A stretch of DNA of 64,000 nucleotides from Symmachiella dynata. GTDB lineage: Bacteria; Planctomycetota; Planctomycetia; Planctomycetales; Planctomycetaceae. Made by a program: the position numbers and the translations under genes. Positions 53,039 through 61,723 of the stretch are shown one piece after another. The notes under the pieces are model-generated. The model had not been told where the DNA came from. It worked only from the letters and a program-made list of their open reading frames with translations, and did no database searches. Each line of letters begins with the position of its first letter. Within the stretch, counting starts at the first letter, position 1. The DNA lies in contig NZ_CP036276.1 of NCBI RefSeq assembly GCF_007747995.1, forward strand, positions 7,703,810 through 7,767,809, in the 5' to 3' direction.

Positions 53039-55204
53039 TCATGATGCTTTACGGTAGTGGGTTTGTTGTTTGTACAGGTTGTCGATGTGATCGTTGATGA
53101 GTTGTTGTGCTGCTTCGGATTCGATCAGTTTTTTGATGTGGTGATCGACCCACCGTTGCCAACGCGAGGCGGAGAGTGTTGTCGGGGCAACTTCTTCTGG
53201 TTGGACCGATTTCCAATGCGGAAACAATCCTCGGAACCACGCGATGACCGACAGCCCGATGTCGAGCAGTTCAATCGGTATGTCGGCTGCTTTAATCGCA
53301 GCGATTTCCAAACGGGAATTGCGTCCGCCATAAATGGGGATCCACCGTCCCAAGCGCGCGGCATTGTCTCGAATCAAAAAGGTCGCCAGTTGTTTGTGAG
53401 CTGCATACATTTGTACGGGAAAGGCCAAACTCCCGACCAACGGTAAGATCCCGATCGCCAGTGCTTCGCCATAACGGACGCCGCGCCAGCGATTGCGCGC
53501 CATGCGCCACAATGTGATCGCCGTTCGAGCGATGGGAGAAACAGCCATTGGCAACAGATACCACGGATCTTTTGTGACCGCAAAAGCCGCCAGTCCGCCC
53601 ACTTTGAGAGGAATCAGCACCGGCATGATCAGCTTCAAACTGAGGTGCATGCCAAAGCACCGCGCGTATTCGTCGAGTTCGTGGGAATCCGATTGTTTTT
53701 CTAAGCTGGCCTGTTCTTGGGGATGCAGTCGTCCGTCGGTCGTCCATTCCCGCAGCGACCGACGAATCATCTGCCGGCCATATTCGCGTTGATAACGTCC
53801 CGAGGCGATCAACAGGACAAATCGTGCCAGTTGCGTCCGACGTTGTTGCGGATCGGACAACCAGCGCTGCAGGCCGGCCGGCGTTATTTTGGCCAAGGCG
53901 GCATTCGTCAAGAACCGAGGAGACAGCCGGGCAAATCTCCGCTCCGGAGAAATGCGTCCCGCCTTTCGCCATTGTTTGGTTTTGCGATCACAATATTCGG
54001 AAAAGAGTTTGCGTCGAAAACTGCGATGCAGAATCGCCTGCCGCGCTGTGCGACGAGCCGTGCGATTGCCGCACATTCGCTGCAGAAACCGTCCCGGGCT
54101 GCCGGGAATCAAGCCCAGCCAAAAGATCGGTCGCGACCAGAGTCGTGACGATGAGCGGAACTGGTCTGCTGTCTTTTCGTCGATGATCTCCTGCCGTTGC
54201 CAAATGTCAAAACAACGTCGTCTCTGCGCTTTGCGAAACGTTCGTGAGAATAACGACGTACTGCGGCGGCCCAGGGCAATCTCGGCTTGTTTCCACCGTG
54301 CCGTATGTTCGATCAATGCTTCGACATCGTCGGCCAACTGTTGATATCCAGTGCGGCCCAGTTCGGTTTGTAAGTTAGGCCAATGCGCTTCGACGAAATT
54401 TCGCAGCGTCCGCGGTTCCAGATCATCAAACAGCGGCATCGACCGCATTCGCCAACCTGCCGCGAGGTAATAGGGGACGAGTAATGCCGGAATCCCAGAT
54501 TCCAGGTCGACGACGACGTACTCGGATTTGGTCCGGAGTAGATTCGCCGTGGCGACCACGGCCGATTGACTCACCTGCCAACCGGAGCCGACCAACCCGC
54601 ATTCGTGCATCAATGCTTCCAACCGCCGCATGATTCGCAACAGACCGTCGATTTCTTCCGGGGGCTGCCGATTGTTTCCGTTCGGATTTCCAAAACCGTT
54701 TTGCAGTGAGCGGCGCAGTATCTGAGGATCGGCGGGTGCGGGACGAATCCCCCGTCCGCGAATCAACTCGCTTCCCAAGACAAACGCGCGGCTGGAACGG
54801 TCCCAGCGGACATACAACGGTTCAGCGACGCTCACGCCGGGGACGAGTGCTTCGACAAGTCTTGCCGCAACCCGTCGGCGATAGAAACAGGCAAGAATGG
54901 CATCTTCAGAATTTTGGTAGGCAAACGGCGCTTGAAAGGCGCAGCGATAGACCGCACGTGTCAGCCAACCAGGTCGAAAGATTTTTTCGACACACAAGCG
55001 AGTGTTGCCGGTTTGGTCGCGGGCTTTGACAAGCATCGCCTCGGCGGCCCGTCCTGCCCCCAATTTGAGTAAGGACTCGATCTTCTGTGGGACCCAATTG
55101 TTGCGCGCGGGCACCAAACCAATTTTGTCGGGCGGGGAAAATTGGATTGCGCTTGTCGTCTGTGCGACGGCGACGCACGGTCGGTCCTGCATGTGCGATC
55201 TCAT
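53039..55204 (-). CDS. Large kinase-like membrane protein of unknown function
   Basis: A 721-residue protein; ATG 55204 is preceded by CCGGAGTGA. Residues ~60-260 resemble a degenerate protein/LPS kinase: a LCVEKIFRPG segment like a VAIK lysine strand, then an ALMHECGLVGSGW region where a catalytic loop would be, and EYVVVDLESGIP in place of the metal-binding DxE/DFG. Residues ~300-480 are very basic (many Arg/Lys). Residues ~540-640 hold three to four hydrophobic helices (LKLIMPVLIPLKVGGLAAFAV, YLLPMAVSPIARTAITL, ALAIGILPLVGSLAFPV). The family is unrecognised. A cell-envelope lipid or sugar kinase is one possibility; a pseudokinase is another. Confidence 0.72.
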   Translation of the reverse strand: MRSHMQDRPCVAVAQTTSAIQFSPPDKIGLVPARNNWVPQKIESLLKLGAGRAAEAMLVKARDQTGNTRLCVEKIFRPGWLTRAVYRCAFQAPFAYQNSEDAILACFYRRRVAARLVEALVPGVSVAEPLYVRWDRSSRAFVLGSELIRGRGIRPAPADPQILRRSLQNGFGNPNGNNRQPPEEIDGLLRIMRRLEALMHECGLVGSGWQVSQSAVVATANLLRTKSEYVVVDLESGIPALLVPYYLAAGWRMRSMPLFDDLEPRTLRNFVEAHWPNLQTELGRTGYQQLADDVEALIEHTARWKQAEIALGRRSTSLFSRTFRKAQRRRCFDIWQRQEIIDEKTADQFRSSSRLWSRPIFWLGLIPGSPGRFLQRMCGNRTARRTARQAILHRSFRRKLFSEYCDRKTKQWRKAGRISPERRFARLSPRFLTNAALAKITPAGLQRWLSDPQQRRTQLARFVLLIASGRYQREYGRQMIRRSLREWTTDGRLHPQEQASLEKQSDSHELDEYARCFGMHLSLKLIMPVLIPLKVGGLAAFAVTKDPWYLLPMAVSPIARTAITLWRMARNRWRGVRYGEALAIGILPLVGSLAFPVQMYAAHKQLATFLIRDNAARLGRWIPIYGGRNSRLEIAAIKAADIPIELLDIGLSVIAWFRGLFPHWKSVQPEEVAPTTLSASRWQRWVDHHIKKLIESEAAQQLINDHIDNLYKQQTHYRKAS

Positions 55205-55451
55205 TCACTCCGGTCGATCCTTGACCGAAGCAGCATTCATTCGGAATCGGGTGTTCGCTTAAAAAATGAGCAACATCCGGCGGATTGTAAATCGTGTCCC
55301 GGCCTTGGCTGACGGAGGGAAACGGGCGGGATGTTAACGAATGTTCAAAATTGCAGCAACTTCGGTTTTTTTGAGATGTTCGAGGGGAGGGAAGGTCGCG
55401 CAAGGATGGATTCGCCCGATGGTGTGGTGCTGTTGTTCACAACGTAGTTAA

Positions 55452-55480
55452 TTGACGAATGGGCACCAACGCGTTACGAT
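55452..55480 (+). promoter_or_regulatory. Sigma70-like promoter of rpsB-tsf
   Basis: TTGACG (55452-55457), a 17-base spacer, then TACGAT (55475-55480, four of six with the key T/A/T kept). The start is predicted near 55487. Confidence 0.55.
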
Positions 55481-55486
55481 CCAGCC

Positions 55487-55704
55487 CTCACGACGTGAGA
55501 AATCCGTATGCGCGCCGGGTCTAAAGGCGGGTCCCAGTGCAACGGAATTCCTAATAGTTATCTACCCGCCACGCTAGTCAAACGCAAAAGCTCGTCTGGA
55601 CATAAACCGTTTCCAGTACACGAGTTTGCCGCATGTAGTCGCCCTGAAACGCGACTGCCGGTCACGCCGTTTTTCTGGTCAAAATCTGAGGAGATTTTCG
55701 TCGC
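55487..55704 (+). promoter_or_regulatory. Structured rpsB mRNA leader, possible S2 autoregulation site
   Basis: About 218 bases with palindromes CTCACGACGTGAG (55487-55499) and gtcgccctgaaacgcgac (55638-55655), and an AGGAG ribosome site 11 bases before the ATG. In other bacteria S2 represses its own operon through the leader; whether this leader does so is inference. Confidence 0.4.
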
Positions 55705-56445
55705 ATGCCGAATATTGTCGTCAAGGAAATTTTGGAAGCAGGTGTTCACTTCGGTCACCGGGTGAGCAAATGGAATCCCAAGATGCGGCCGTACATTTAT
55801 GGTCGCCGCAACTTGATTCATATCATCGACTTAAAGGAAACCGTCCGCGGGCTGTTGCGGGCGAAAAAGTACCTCTCGCAGGTCTCTTCGCAAGGCAGTT
55901 TGATCCTGTTTTGCGGCACCAAACGCCAAGCGGCCGATCCGGTCGAACAAGCGGCCAAGGCTTGCGGAATGCCCTATGTCACCGAACGTTGGTTGGGTGG
56001 CACGCTGACGAACTTCCGCACGATTCGCAGTCGACTGCGTCGTTTGGAAGAGTTGGAAGCGCTGGAAGAAAGCGGCAAACTGGCGACGTTTTCCAAGAAA
56101 ATGCAATCGTCGCTCAACCGTGAGCGGACGAAGATTTTCCGCAACCTGAGCGGAATTCGTGCGATGAACCGCCTTCCCGAAGTGCTGGTCGTCATCGACC
56201 CCCGCAAAGAGAAAAACGCCGTCCACGAGGCACGGATTTTGGGAATCAAAGTGGTGGCTTTGATCGACACCGACTCGGATCCCGATGTCGTCGATCTGCC
56301 CATTCCCGGCAATGATGACAGCATCCGCTCGATCCATCTGATCCTGCAACACCTGAGTCAGGCAATCAACGGAGGCAAAGTCGACGTCCCCAAAGATGAC
56401 GGACCGGCTGCTCCCCCCGAACCTGCTCCGGTTCCGTCCCTCTAG
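55705..56445 (+). CDS. rpsB: 30S ribosomal protein S2
   Basis: A 246-residue small-subunit protein. It starts [27 protein letters not shown], the universal S2 signature, followed by [40 protein letters not shown] and [18 protein letters not shown]. The C-terminal tail is Pro/Ala-rich ([13 protein letters not shown]), longer than in E. coli. It is the first gene of the rpsB-tsf unit, with its own promoter and leader. Confidence 0.98.
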   Translation: MPNIVVKEILEAGVHFGHRVSKWNPKMRPYIYGRRNLIHIIDLKETVRGLLRAKKYLSQVSSQGSLILFCGTKRQAADPVEQAAKACGMPYVTERWLGGTLTNFRTIRSRLRRLEELEALEESGKLATFSKKMQSSLNRERTKIFRNLSGIRAMNRLPEVLVVIDPRKEKNAVHEARILGIKVVALIDTDSDPDVVDLPIPGNDDSIRSIHLILQHLSQAINGGKVDVPKDDGPAAPPEPAPVPSL

Positions 56446-56467
56446 ACTGAATAGCCTCACGATGAAC

Positions 56468-56501
56468 CGGTTGGGGCTGCCCGTCGATGGGCCCCCAACC
56501 G
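56468..56501 (+). other. Hairpin between rpsB and tsf
   Basis: CGGTTGGGG pairs with CCCCAACCG around a short GC-rich loop, directly after the rpsB stop. No T-run follows, so it is more likely an mRNA-stability or partial-attenuation element than a full terminator. Confidence 0.45.
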
Positions 56502-56592
56502 ATTCGTATTTGCTTCAACACAGTCGCCGCAAAACCATGCGTTGGGCAGTTTGCGGCTAAACGTTACCAATTGATAAAAGAAAGTAGGCACG

Positions 56593-57432
56593 ATGGCAGA
56601 AATCACAGCTGCCGCTGTGAAGGCACTGCGGGAGCGGACCGACCTCCCGATGATGGAATGCAAAAAAGCATTGGTGGCCGCTAATGGTGATGAAGAAGGT
56701 GCTGTTGAGTACCTGAAGAACCAAGTCGGCAAAGTGATGGACAAGCGCAAAGACAACGTCACGGCCGAGGGCAAGTTCTGCGTAGCGATTGCCGACGACG
56801 GCAGCGCCGGCGTGATGATCGAAATGATGTGCGAGTCCGATCCGGTTTCCAAAAGCGACGACTTCAATTTTCTCGCTGCCCAGTGCGCCAAACAACTGTT
56901 GACCGGCCCAGGCGCAACGACGGCCGACGAATTGATGGCTCAGCCAGTTCCGGATGATCCGTCGAAAACGCTCAAAGATCTGCACGAAGAGATCACCAAC
57001 AAGATTCGTGAAAAGATGGTGATCGGTCGCGTGATCAAGGTCGACGGTCCGGTGGGCTCTTATGTGCACCACGACGGCAAAACCGGCGTGTTGTTCCAAG
57101 CAGCCGGCGAATCCAAATCGGAAGATATCCTCAAGGACATGGCGATGCACATCGCCGCTCTGAAACCCAAAGTCGCCTTGCCGGAAGAACTCGACGCAGC
57201 CGACGTGGACGCACAACGCGCAGAGTTGTCCGAAAAGGCCAAAGCTTCGGGCAAACCGGAGAACATCGTCGACAAGATCGTCGATGGCCAAATGAAGAAA
57301 TTCTTCGACGAACAAGGCGTGCTAATCGCCCAAGCCTTCGCCAAAGATGATTCAAAAACGGTCGAAAAAGCACTGGACGAAGCAGGCCTCAAAGCAGTCG
57401 GCTTCACCTGCTGGGAATTGGGGAAAAAGTAG
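56593..57432 (+). CDS. tsf: Translation elongation factor Ts
   Basis: A 279-residue guanine-nucleotide exchange factor for EF-Tu. The N-terminal UBA-like domain has AAVKALRERTDLPMMECKKALVAANGDEEGAVEYL, and the core contains VMIEMMCESDPVSKSDDFNFLA, the EF-Tu contact region (TDFV-type positions altered to SDDF). The C-terminal part ends DEAGLKAVGFTCWELGKK. It lies 147 bases after rpsB with a hairpin in between and a terminator after it, so it closes the operon. Confidence 0.97.
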   Translation: MAEITAAAVKALRERTDLPMMECKKALVAANGDEEGAVEYLKNQVGKVMDKRKDNVTAEGKFCVAIADDGSAGVMIEMMCESDPVSKSDDFNFLAAQCAKQLLTGPGATTADELMAQPVPDDPSKTLKDLHEEITNKIREKMVIGRVIKVDGPVGSYVHHDGKTGVLFQAAGESKSEDILKDMAMHIAALKPKVALPEELDAADVDAQRAELSEKAKASGKPENIVDKIVDGQMKKFFDEQGVLIAQAFAKDDSKTVEKALDEAGLKAVGFTCWELGKK

Positions 57433-57461
57433 TTCCTCGATGAACCAACATTGAGCAATCT

Positions 57462-57501
57462 AAAACGGGCGAGAACTAATGCAGGTTCTTGTCCGTTTTT
57501 T
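57462..57501 (+). terminator. Rho-independent terminator of rpsB-tsf
   Basis: The stem aaaacgggcgagaac pairs with gttcttgtccgtttt (two G-U pairs) around an 8-base loop, ending in a run of six T. It begins about 30 bases after the tsf stop. Confidence 0.8.
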
Positions 57502-57538
57502 AATGCGCACTTTGATCGTCAAACAGAAAATCGAGGGA

Positions 57539-57597
57539 GCCACTGGCTTGACCAGTGTTTCGCAAGTATCGCACACACGGGAAATCGCACTGGCACC
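57539..57597. repeat. Family B hairpin repeat, short copy
   Basis: Hairpin CACTGG-CTTGA-CCAGTG (57541-57557), then a closing cactggcaccc. The loop differs by one base from the CTTGT loop used by the insertion sequences. Confidence 0.7.
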
Positions 57598-57641
57598 CGA
57601 ACATCAATCGTGATGAAGCGCTGGATGCATTAGGAGCGCCG

Positions 57642-57728
57642 TGCACGACGGCAAGCCGTCGGTTTGGGACGTTGCGGTTTGACGCCCGCTAATCTGTGTT
57701 TTATCTGTGTTCAATCCGTGGCTAAGAA
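57642..57728 (+). repeat. Dispersed repeat F, copy 3
   Basis: Hairpin cgacggcaagccgtcg, then gtttgggacgttgcggttt, and the ATCTGTG-type tail ending gtggctaagaattc; same order and orientation as 22109-22196. Confidence 0.75.
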
Positions 57729-57744
57729 TTCCTGCCATCGCAGC

Positions 57745-58950
57745 TTAGCTTTTCGCCTGTGCGCTTTGTTTGCGGAGTATTCCCGCGCGCAAAGTAGCGA
57801 GATCGCGGATGATTTCCGCAGCGGCGCGGCGTTTTAATTTGGGGCCGTTGATTGCACTGTTGGCCCGTGCGAGAAGTTCTCGTACCTGTTGCGGATCCTG
57901 ATCCGCGCGGCGGGCCAGCGTCTCCACAGCTTGGTTGTCAGAGAGCGACATATGCCGAAACTGCAGATCCTTGCGCAACTGTTCGTAATAGTCCCGCAGT
58001 GCCATACGGCCGTCGCCGGTACGATAGTACATGTTCCCCAGCGCGTCGGTATGGTCCACGATATTGTGTCGTGGTTGATACAACGCCGGGAGTTGCCGAC
58101 CGAATCGTCGTGAGCCGTACCAGACAAACAACAGCAACAAGGCCAACATCTGCACCGTCAACGGACGCAATAAGGGATCGAACAACAAGCCCACGACCTT
58201 TGGCGCGCCGATCGAGTTGTAATATTCGTCGAAAATCACATGACTCTCCGGCGAGGCGACCGATTCCACCAACCGCTGCGCTAAGATGCCGTTGTCCTTA
58301 TACGCCAACGAGCCATTGGAAAAAATGTCATCCGAGGCAATCAATAAAACGCGGCCCGATCCATACGGTTTCAACACAGCTTGCGGTGCGTCATCAAACT
58401 CGACGATGACCTCACCCCCGTCGCCGGTGATTTTCCCGGTCGATCGCCAGCGTACCTCGCCCCCGCCAAATAACGTGGTTTGTACTGGCTGCGATTCCTC
58501 TTCCTGGTTTTGTTCCTGCGCCTGCTCCAGCATCTCTCCAAGATTCAGTTCAAAATCGAACAGCGGTTCGACCTGCAGTCCTAACTCCTCAATCTTTAAT
58601 GATGGATCGCCGTAGGCGGGTGCGATGATCAGCGAGCCGCCTTGCTCGACCCAATCCAAAAACACTTTCCATTCGCGTTGATCGGGTTGCCGACTCGGGC
58701 CAAGCAGGCAGAATACGTCATCGTCGTACATCTCTTTCACGGCGCTGGCCGGCGAAAGATCATTGCGGCGGGCCTCGACGAATCTTCGCTGCGCCAACAG
58801 GTAAAACGCCTTTTTGCCCGCGCGCTCGGTGCTGTAGGTATCGTTCAACGGTTGCTGCGAATAGCGCGGAAACCAGAAATGCAGCGAGACCACCGCTATC
58901 AAACCGGCCAGCCACAACCATGACCAAAATGTGGACGCGTTATGTCGCAT
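57745..58950 (-). CDS. DUF4350-domain membrane protein
   Basis: A 401-residue protein. The N-terminal helix (FWSWLWLAGLIAVVSLHFWF) is followed by a periplasmic DUF4350-type region: NDTYSTERAGKKAFYLLAQRR, DDDVFCLLGPSRQPDQREW, WVEQGGSLIIAPAYG, VLLIASDDIFSNG and HVIFDEYYNS. A second helix (LTVQMLALLLLFVWYGSRRFG) precedes a cytoplasmic tail with conserved Tyr and Arg residues. ATG 58950 overlaps the end of the DUF4129 gene by 11 bases, showing tight coupling. In other bacteria DUF4350 genes sit with MoxR ATPase and DUF58 genes, which are not in this window. It is the last gene of the operon. Confidence 0.88.
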   Translation of the reverse strand: MRHNASTFWSWLWLAGLIAVVSLHFWFPRYSQQPLNDTYSTERAGKKAFYLLAQRRFVEARRNDLSPASAVKEMYDDDVFCLLGPSRQPDQREWKVFLDWVEQGGSLIIAPAYGDPSLKIEELGLQVEPLFDFELNLGEMLEQAQEQNQEEESQPVQTTLFGGGEVRWRSTGKITGDGGEVIVEFDDAPQAVLKPYGSGRVLLIASDDIFSNGSLAYKDNGILAQRLVESVASPESHVIFDEYYNSIGAPKVVGLLFDPLLRPLTVQMLALLLLFVWYGSRRFGRQLPALYQPRHNIVDHTDALGNMYYRTGDGRMALRDYYEQLRKDLQFRHMSLSDNQAVETLARRADQDPQQVRELLARANSAINGPKLKRRAAAEIIRDLATLRAGILRKQSAQAKS

Positions 58951-59686
58951 GAAACGCCCCCAGATAATTGTCCAACGATGTTTCATAATGTTCGGGAAGC
59001 ACGTCGCGGCGGCCGAAACAGATCGGTTCGTAGATCCCGACAATCTGACCCAGCGCCGCATACAACTCTTTTCGCGAACGCACCGCACGGAGATAGTCGC
59101 GACACGTCAATCCGCGGCGAAATCGAATCAAGCCTTCCCGCTCGATATAGCTCATTGCTCCCAACAACAGCTGGGCAATGGCTTCGCGCGTATTGCCGGC
59201 GGCGGCCAATTCCGCAGCGCGATTCAGATAAACGTCGGCCGACAATTCCGCCGGGGAGAGAGCAGCATCCCCTTCCTCAAATTCATCCGGCAGCCAGCTT
59301 TCTTTTTTCGGCCGCCGCTTCATTGCCGTGATCCCGGCGTAGACCACATAGACAATCAACCCGCAGATCACAGCGACGACAATCCAAAACAAATAGGACA
59401 ATGTCGGTCCCAAGACGCTGCCGATCGCCTCGGCGGTTTTCTTGACCCAATCGGGCAATTCGGCCGGTTTGTATTCTGAATCGGTGATTTCAGCGTCGCT
59501 GCGGTCGTACTTCAGGCGACGAAATTCCGGTGTCGAGAAAATATCCTCGATCTCATCGCGGACGACGTTGGGATCTTCGAATGTGGGCGGCGGCGGTCCC
59601 TCCTGAGCGTTGAGCGGAGTAGCCGCCGTCGCAATCAGGATCAACCAACAAACACCGGCCAGCGCGCGGTTCGTTAGTGCGATCAT
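58940..59686 (-). CDS. DUF4129-domain membrane protein
   Basis: A 248-residue protein from ATG 59686. A signal peptide or anchor (ALAGVCWLILIATAATPLNA) leads to an extracytoplasmic acidic segment, one membrane helix (LSYLFWIVVAVICGLIVYVVYAGI) and a cytoplasmic helical DUF4129 domain (ELSADVYLNRAAELAAAGNT, LIRFRRGLTCRDYLRAVRS, IYEPICFGRRDV). The start overlaps the stop of the upstream gene (ATGA type). Members of this family have transglutaminase-linked or envelope roles in other bacteria; here the exact function is unknown. Confidence 0.85.
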   Translation of the reverse strand: MIALTNRALAGVCWLILIATAATPLNAQEGPPPPTFEDPNVVRDEIEDIFSTPEFRRLKYDRSDAEITDSEYKPAELPDWVKKTAEAIGSVLGPTLSYLFWIVVAVICGLIVYVVYAGITAMKRRPKKESWLPDEFEEGDAALSPAELSADVYLNRAAELAAAGNTREAIAQLLLGAMSYIEREGLIRFRRGLTCRDYLRAVRSRKELYAALGQIVGIYEPICFGRRDVLPEHYETSLDNYLGAFHAT

Positions 59687-60555
59687 GACGTGGCCTCCAG
59701 TCGATCGGCTTCCTGCGCCAACTCCAATTCCATATCCCAGCAATCGCGGCGGACGCGGAGGTCGATGTAGGTGAAGAACCACGCCAAACGCCCCAATGGA
59801 TAGACCAAAAAGGCGCAAAACGTGATCAAGCACAGCACCTTGGGATCACCCCATAACAAAAATCCCATTTCACCGTCGGGGCCGAGTCGTGGGAAGAAAA
59901 TGGGAACGTGAAACAAAAAATTGATTGCCAAATCAAAGACCATAAAGAAGACCAACCACAACAACGCACAATAGCCCACAATCATGCCGCCGCCGATCAA
60001 CAGATCGCCAAACTGCTTATGAATCAATTTGCTGCCCCGCGTTTCGTGCAGATGATTCGACAAGTCCGCCAACACGGTCCGCTCCACGAGAAACCCGGAA
60101 CGAATGGCCAACCACACGCCGGGAAACAGGCACAACACAAACCCCAGCAGCACTCGAATTGCCAGGTCCCAATCTTCAAGAAAGAACATCAAGATGACCG
60201 AGCCCACAGCCGCCCGCAATAATAGTCCCCGCAAGAACAGGCTCATCAAACGACCCGGTTTTTGTTTCAACACACGCCCCCAAGAGAACGGTTCGCCGAA
60301 CGATGCCGCGGCTGTCCCACTGATGAGCAAAATACCCATGGGGGAACTGAGGACGAAAAACAACAGTGCCGGCAGACGCAAATCGTATTCGTAGAAATAC
60401 GACATCACATAGACTGCGACGCAACAGGGCAAAGCAAACAGAGCCAGCAACTGTGCGATCGGCTTAAAATATTGGCGGTAGAATAGCACAGCCATGTCGA
60501 GGCAATTGGAAACGCTCAGCGGTTCCAGGCGGATGCGGACGTGATCAAACCTCAT
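59683..60555 (-). CDS. Multi-span membrane protein of the SpoIIM/DUF4129 operon
   Basis: A 290-residue inner-membrane protein with about five to six hydrophobic helices (e.g. LLALFALPCCVAVYVMSYFY, LPALLFFVLSSPMGILLISG, VLLGFVLCLFPGVWLAI, LLIGGGMIVGYCALLWLVFF). It starts FDHVRIRLEPLSVSNCLDMAVLFYRQYF, which resembles the N-terminus of uncharacterised glycerophosphoryl-type membrane proteins (low certainty). ATG 60555 overlaps the SpoIIM stop (ATGA). Its place between SpoIIM and DUF4129 implies it belongs to the same membrane complex. Confidence 0.8.
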   Translation of the reverse strand: MRFDHVRIRLEPLSVSNCLDMAVLFYRQYFKPIAQLLALFALPCCVAVYVMSYFYEYDLRLPALLFFVLSSPMGILLISGTAAASFGEPFSWGRVLKQKPGRLMSLFLRGLLLRAAVGSVILMFFLEDWDLAIRVLLGFVLCLFPGVWLAIRSGFLVERTVLADLSNHLHETRGSKLIHKQFGDLLIGGGMIVGYCALLWLVFFMVFDLAINFLFHVPIFFPRLGPDGEMGFLLWGDPKVLCLITFCAFLVYPLGRLAWFFTYIDLRVRRDCWDMELELAQEADRLEATS

Positions 60556-61520
60556 GCCACCTCCTCGCCGCGACCCGCGAGTGTGAGATACAAAATCACC
60601 AGCAGCCACAGCATGCCGCCGGCAGCGTATTTGATTTGATCCGCAATGGGCGCCGGGGACCAGAAGGCTTCGATCATGGCGGCCACCACCAACATCACAG
60701 CAGCGCCGCCGGCAATCTGCACCGCTTCGAGTCCACGGGTCCTGAGCGAATCGAGGCGCGTCCGCCGGCCGGGATGCACGATCGCCTCGCCCAGCATCAG
60801 TCCGGCGCCCCCTGCGACGGCGATGGCGGTCAATTCAAACGAGCCGTGCGAGACGACGAAACTCAAGATGTTCTCCCCATGCCCCTTGCCGACGAGATAT
60901 CCGATTGTTGCGCCGATGACGATACCGTTGGTCAATAGCAGATAGACCGTGCCGGTGCCCAATAAGACTCCCATGGCGAAACAACGCAGCGCGATGCCGA
61001 CATTGTTCATGATATAAAAACCCCCCATCGCCGCACGGCTGGAACCGAAATCTTCAAAACTGGACTCGGCGTACATGTCTTCCATTTGGTCGAGTTGTTG
61101 CACAGGCAGAATGCGGGTGGCCAGTTCCGTCCGGTTTTGCACGACGACCCATGTAATACCCAGCGGCAGAAAGAACATCACAGCTGCGGTGATGAAAAAG
61201 CCAATGTTCCGGCGGAAAATGCAGGGGAACCCTCTGGAGAGGAAGGCAAAAAAATCATGGCTGCGCGTCGGCGGGGCCTTATAGAAGATGTTGTGCCCCT
61301 TGGTGACCAACTCGTTCAGGTACGAGGTCAGCCCAGCTCCCCAATCGCGCGTGCGGACGATGGATAAGTCGTGACAGACTTCACGAAATAGCTGCGAGAA
61401 CTGTGAGGCATCGTTTCCGGATAACTTCTTCCAGCCTTTGCTGTCCACCTTATGGATCAACGCCTCAAAGCGGGTCCAGTCCGCCTGGCGTTTTCGTCGA
61501 TATTCCCGTTTGCTAATCAT
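60552..61520 (-). CDS. SpoIIM-like stage II sporulation protein M family membrane protein
   Basis: A 322-residue protein. The N-terminal cytoplasmic helices (REYRRKRQADWTRFEALIHK, FSQLFREVCHDLSIVRTRDW) precede five to six membrane helices with the SpoIIM-type NNVGIALRCFAMGVLLGTGTVYLLLTNGIVIGATIGY and SHGSFELTAIAVAGGAGLMLG motifs. The role in non-sporulating bacteria is unknown but is thought to concern envelope assembly. ATG 61520 is chosen over upstream frames. Separated from the RDD gene upstream by repeat A6. Confidence 0.92.
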   Translation of the reverse strand: MISKREYRRKRQADWTRFEALIHKVDSKGWKKLSGNDASQFSQLFREVCHDLSIVRTRDWGAGLTSYLNELVTKGHNIFYKAPPTRSHDFFAFLSRGFPCIFRRNIGFFITAAVMFFLPLGITWVVVQNRTELATRILPVQQLDQMEDMYAESSFEDFGSSRAAMGGFYIMNNVGIALRCFAMGVLLGTGTVYLLLTNGIVIGATIGYLVGKGHGENILSFVVSHGSFELTAIAVAGGAGLMLGEAIVHPGRRTRLDSLRTRGLEAVQIAGGAAVMLVVAAMIEAFWSPAPIADQIKYAAGGMLWLLVILYLTLAGRGEEVA

Positions 61521-61583
61521 GCAGGCAATTCCGCTTCGTGTGACGCGTGGGCAAGTTGAAACGTTCCAAAATGCCTCACTACT

Positions 61584-61717
61584 GGTTCCCAAACTCTGTT
61601 TGGGAACCCATTTCTCGAAGCTCCGCTTCGAGTGCGATCATTAATAAGTACTGGCTAGTTGTGGTTCAGCGAAGCAGAGCTTCGCGAGGGTGCGTTCCCA
61701 AACGGAGTTTGGGAACG
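61584..61717. repeat. Family A repeat, copy 6
   Basis: Large hairpins ggttcccaaactctgtttgg closing gaacc at left and cgttcccaaacggagtttgg closing gaacg at right, with small palindromes cgaagctccgcttcg and cgaagcagagcttcg between. It begins 63 bases upstream of the SpoIIM start codon and ends 6 bases beyond the RDD stop. Confidence 0.85.
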
Positions 61718-61723
61718 AGTTAA

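Larger units (their letters stand above)
55205..55704. other. Promoter and leader region of rpsB
   Basis: A 500-base gap. The promoter is at 55452-55480 and the long leader follows (55487-55704). The part 55205-55440 upstream is unique, with no gene seen. Confidence 0.55.
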
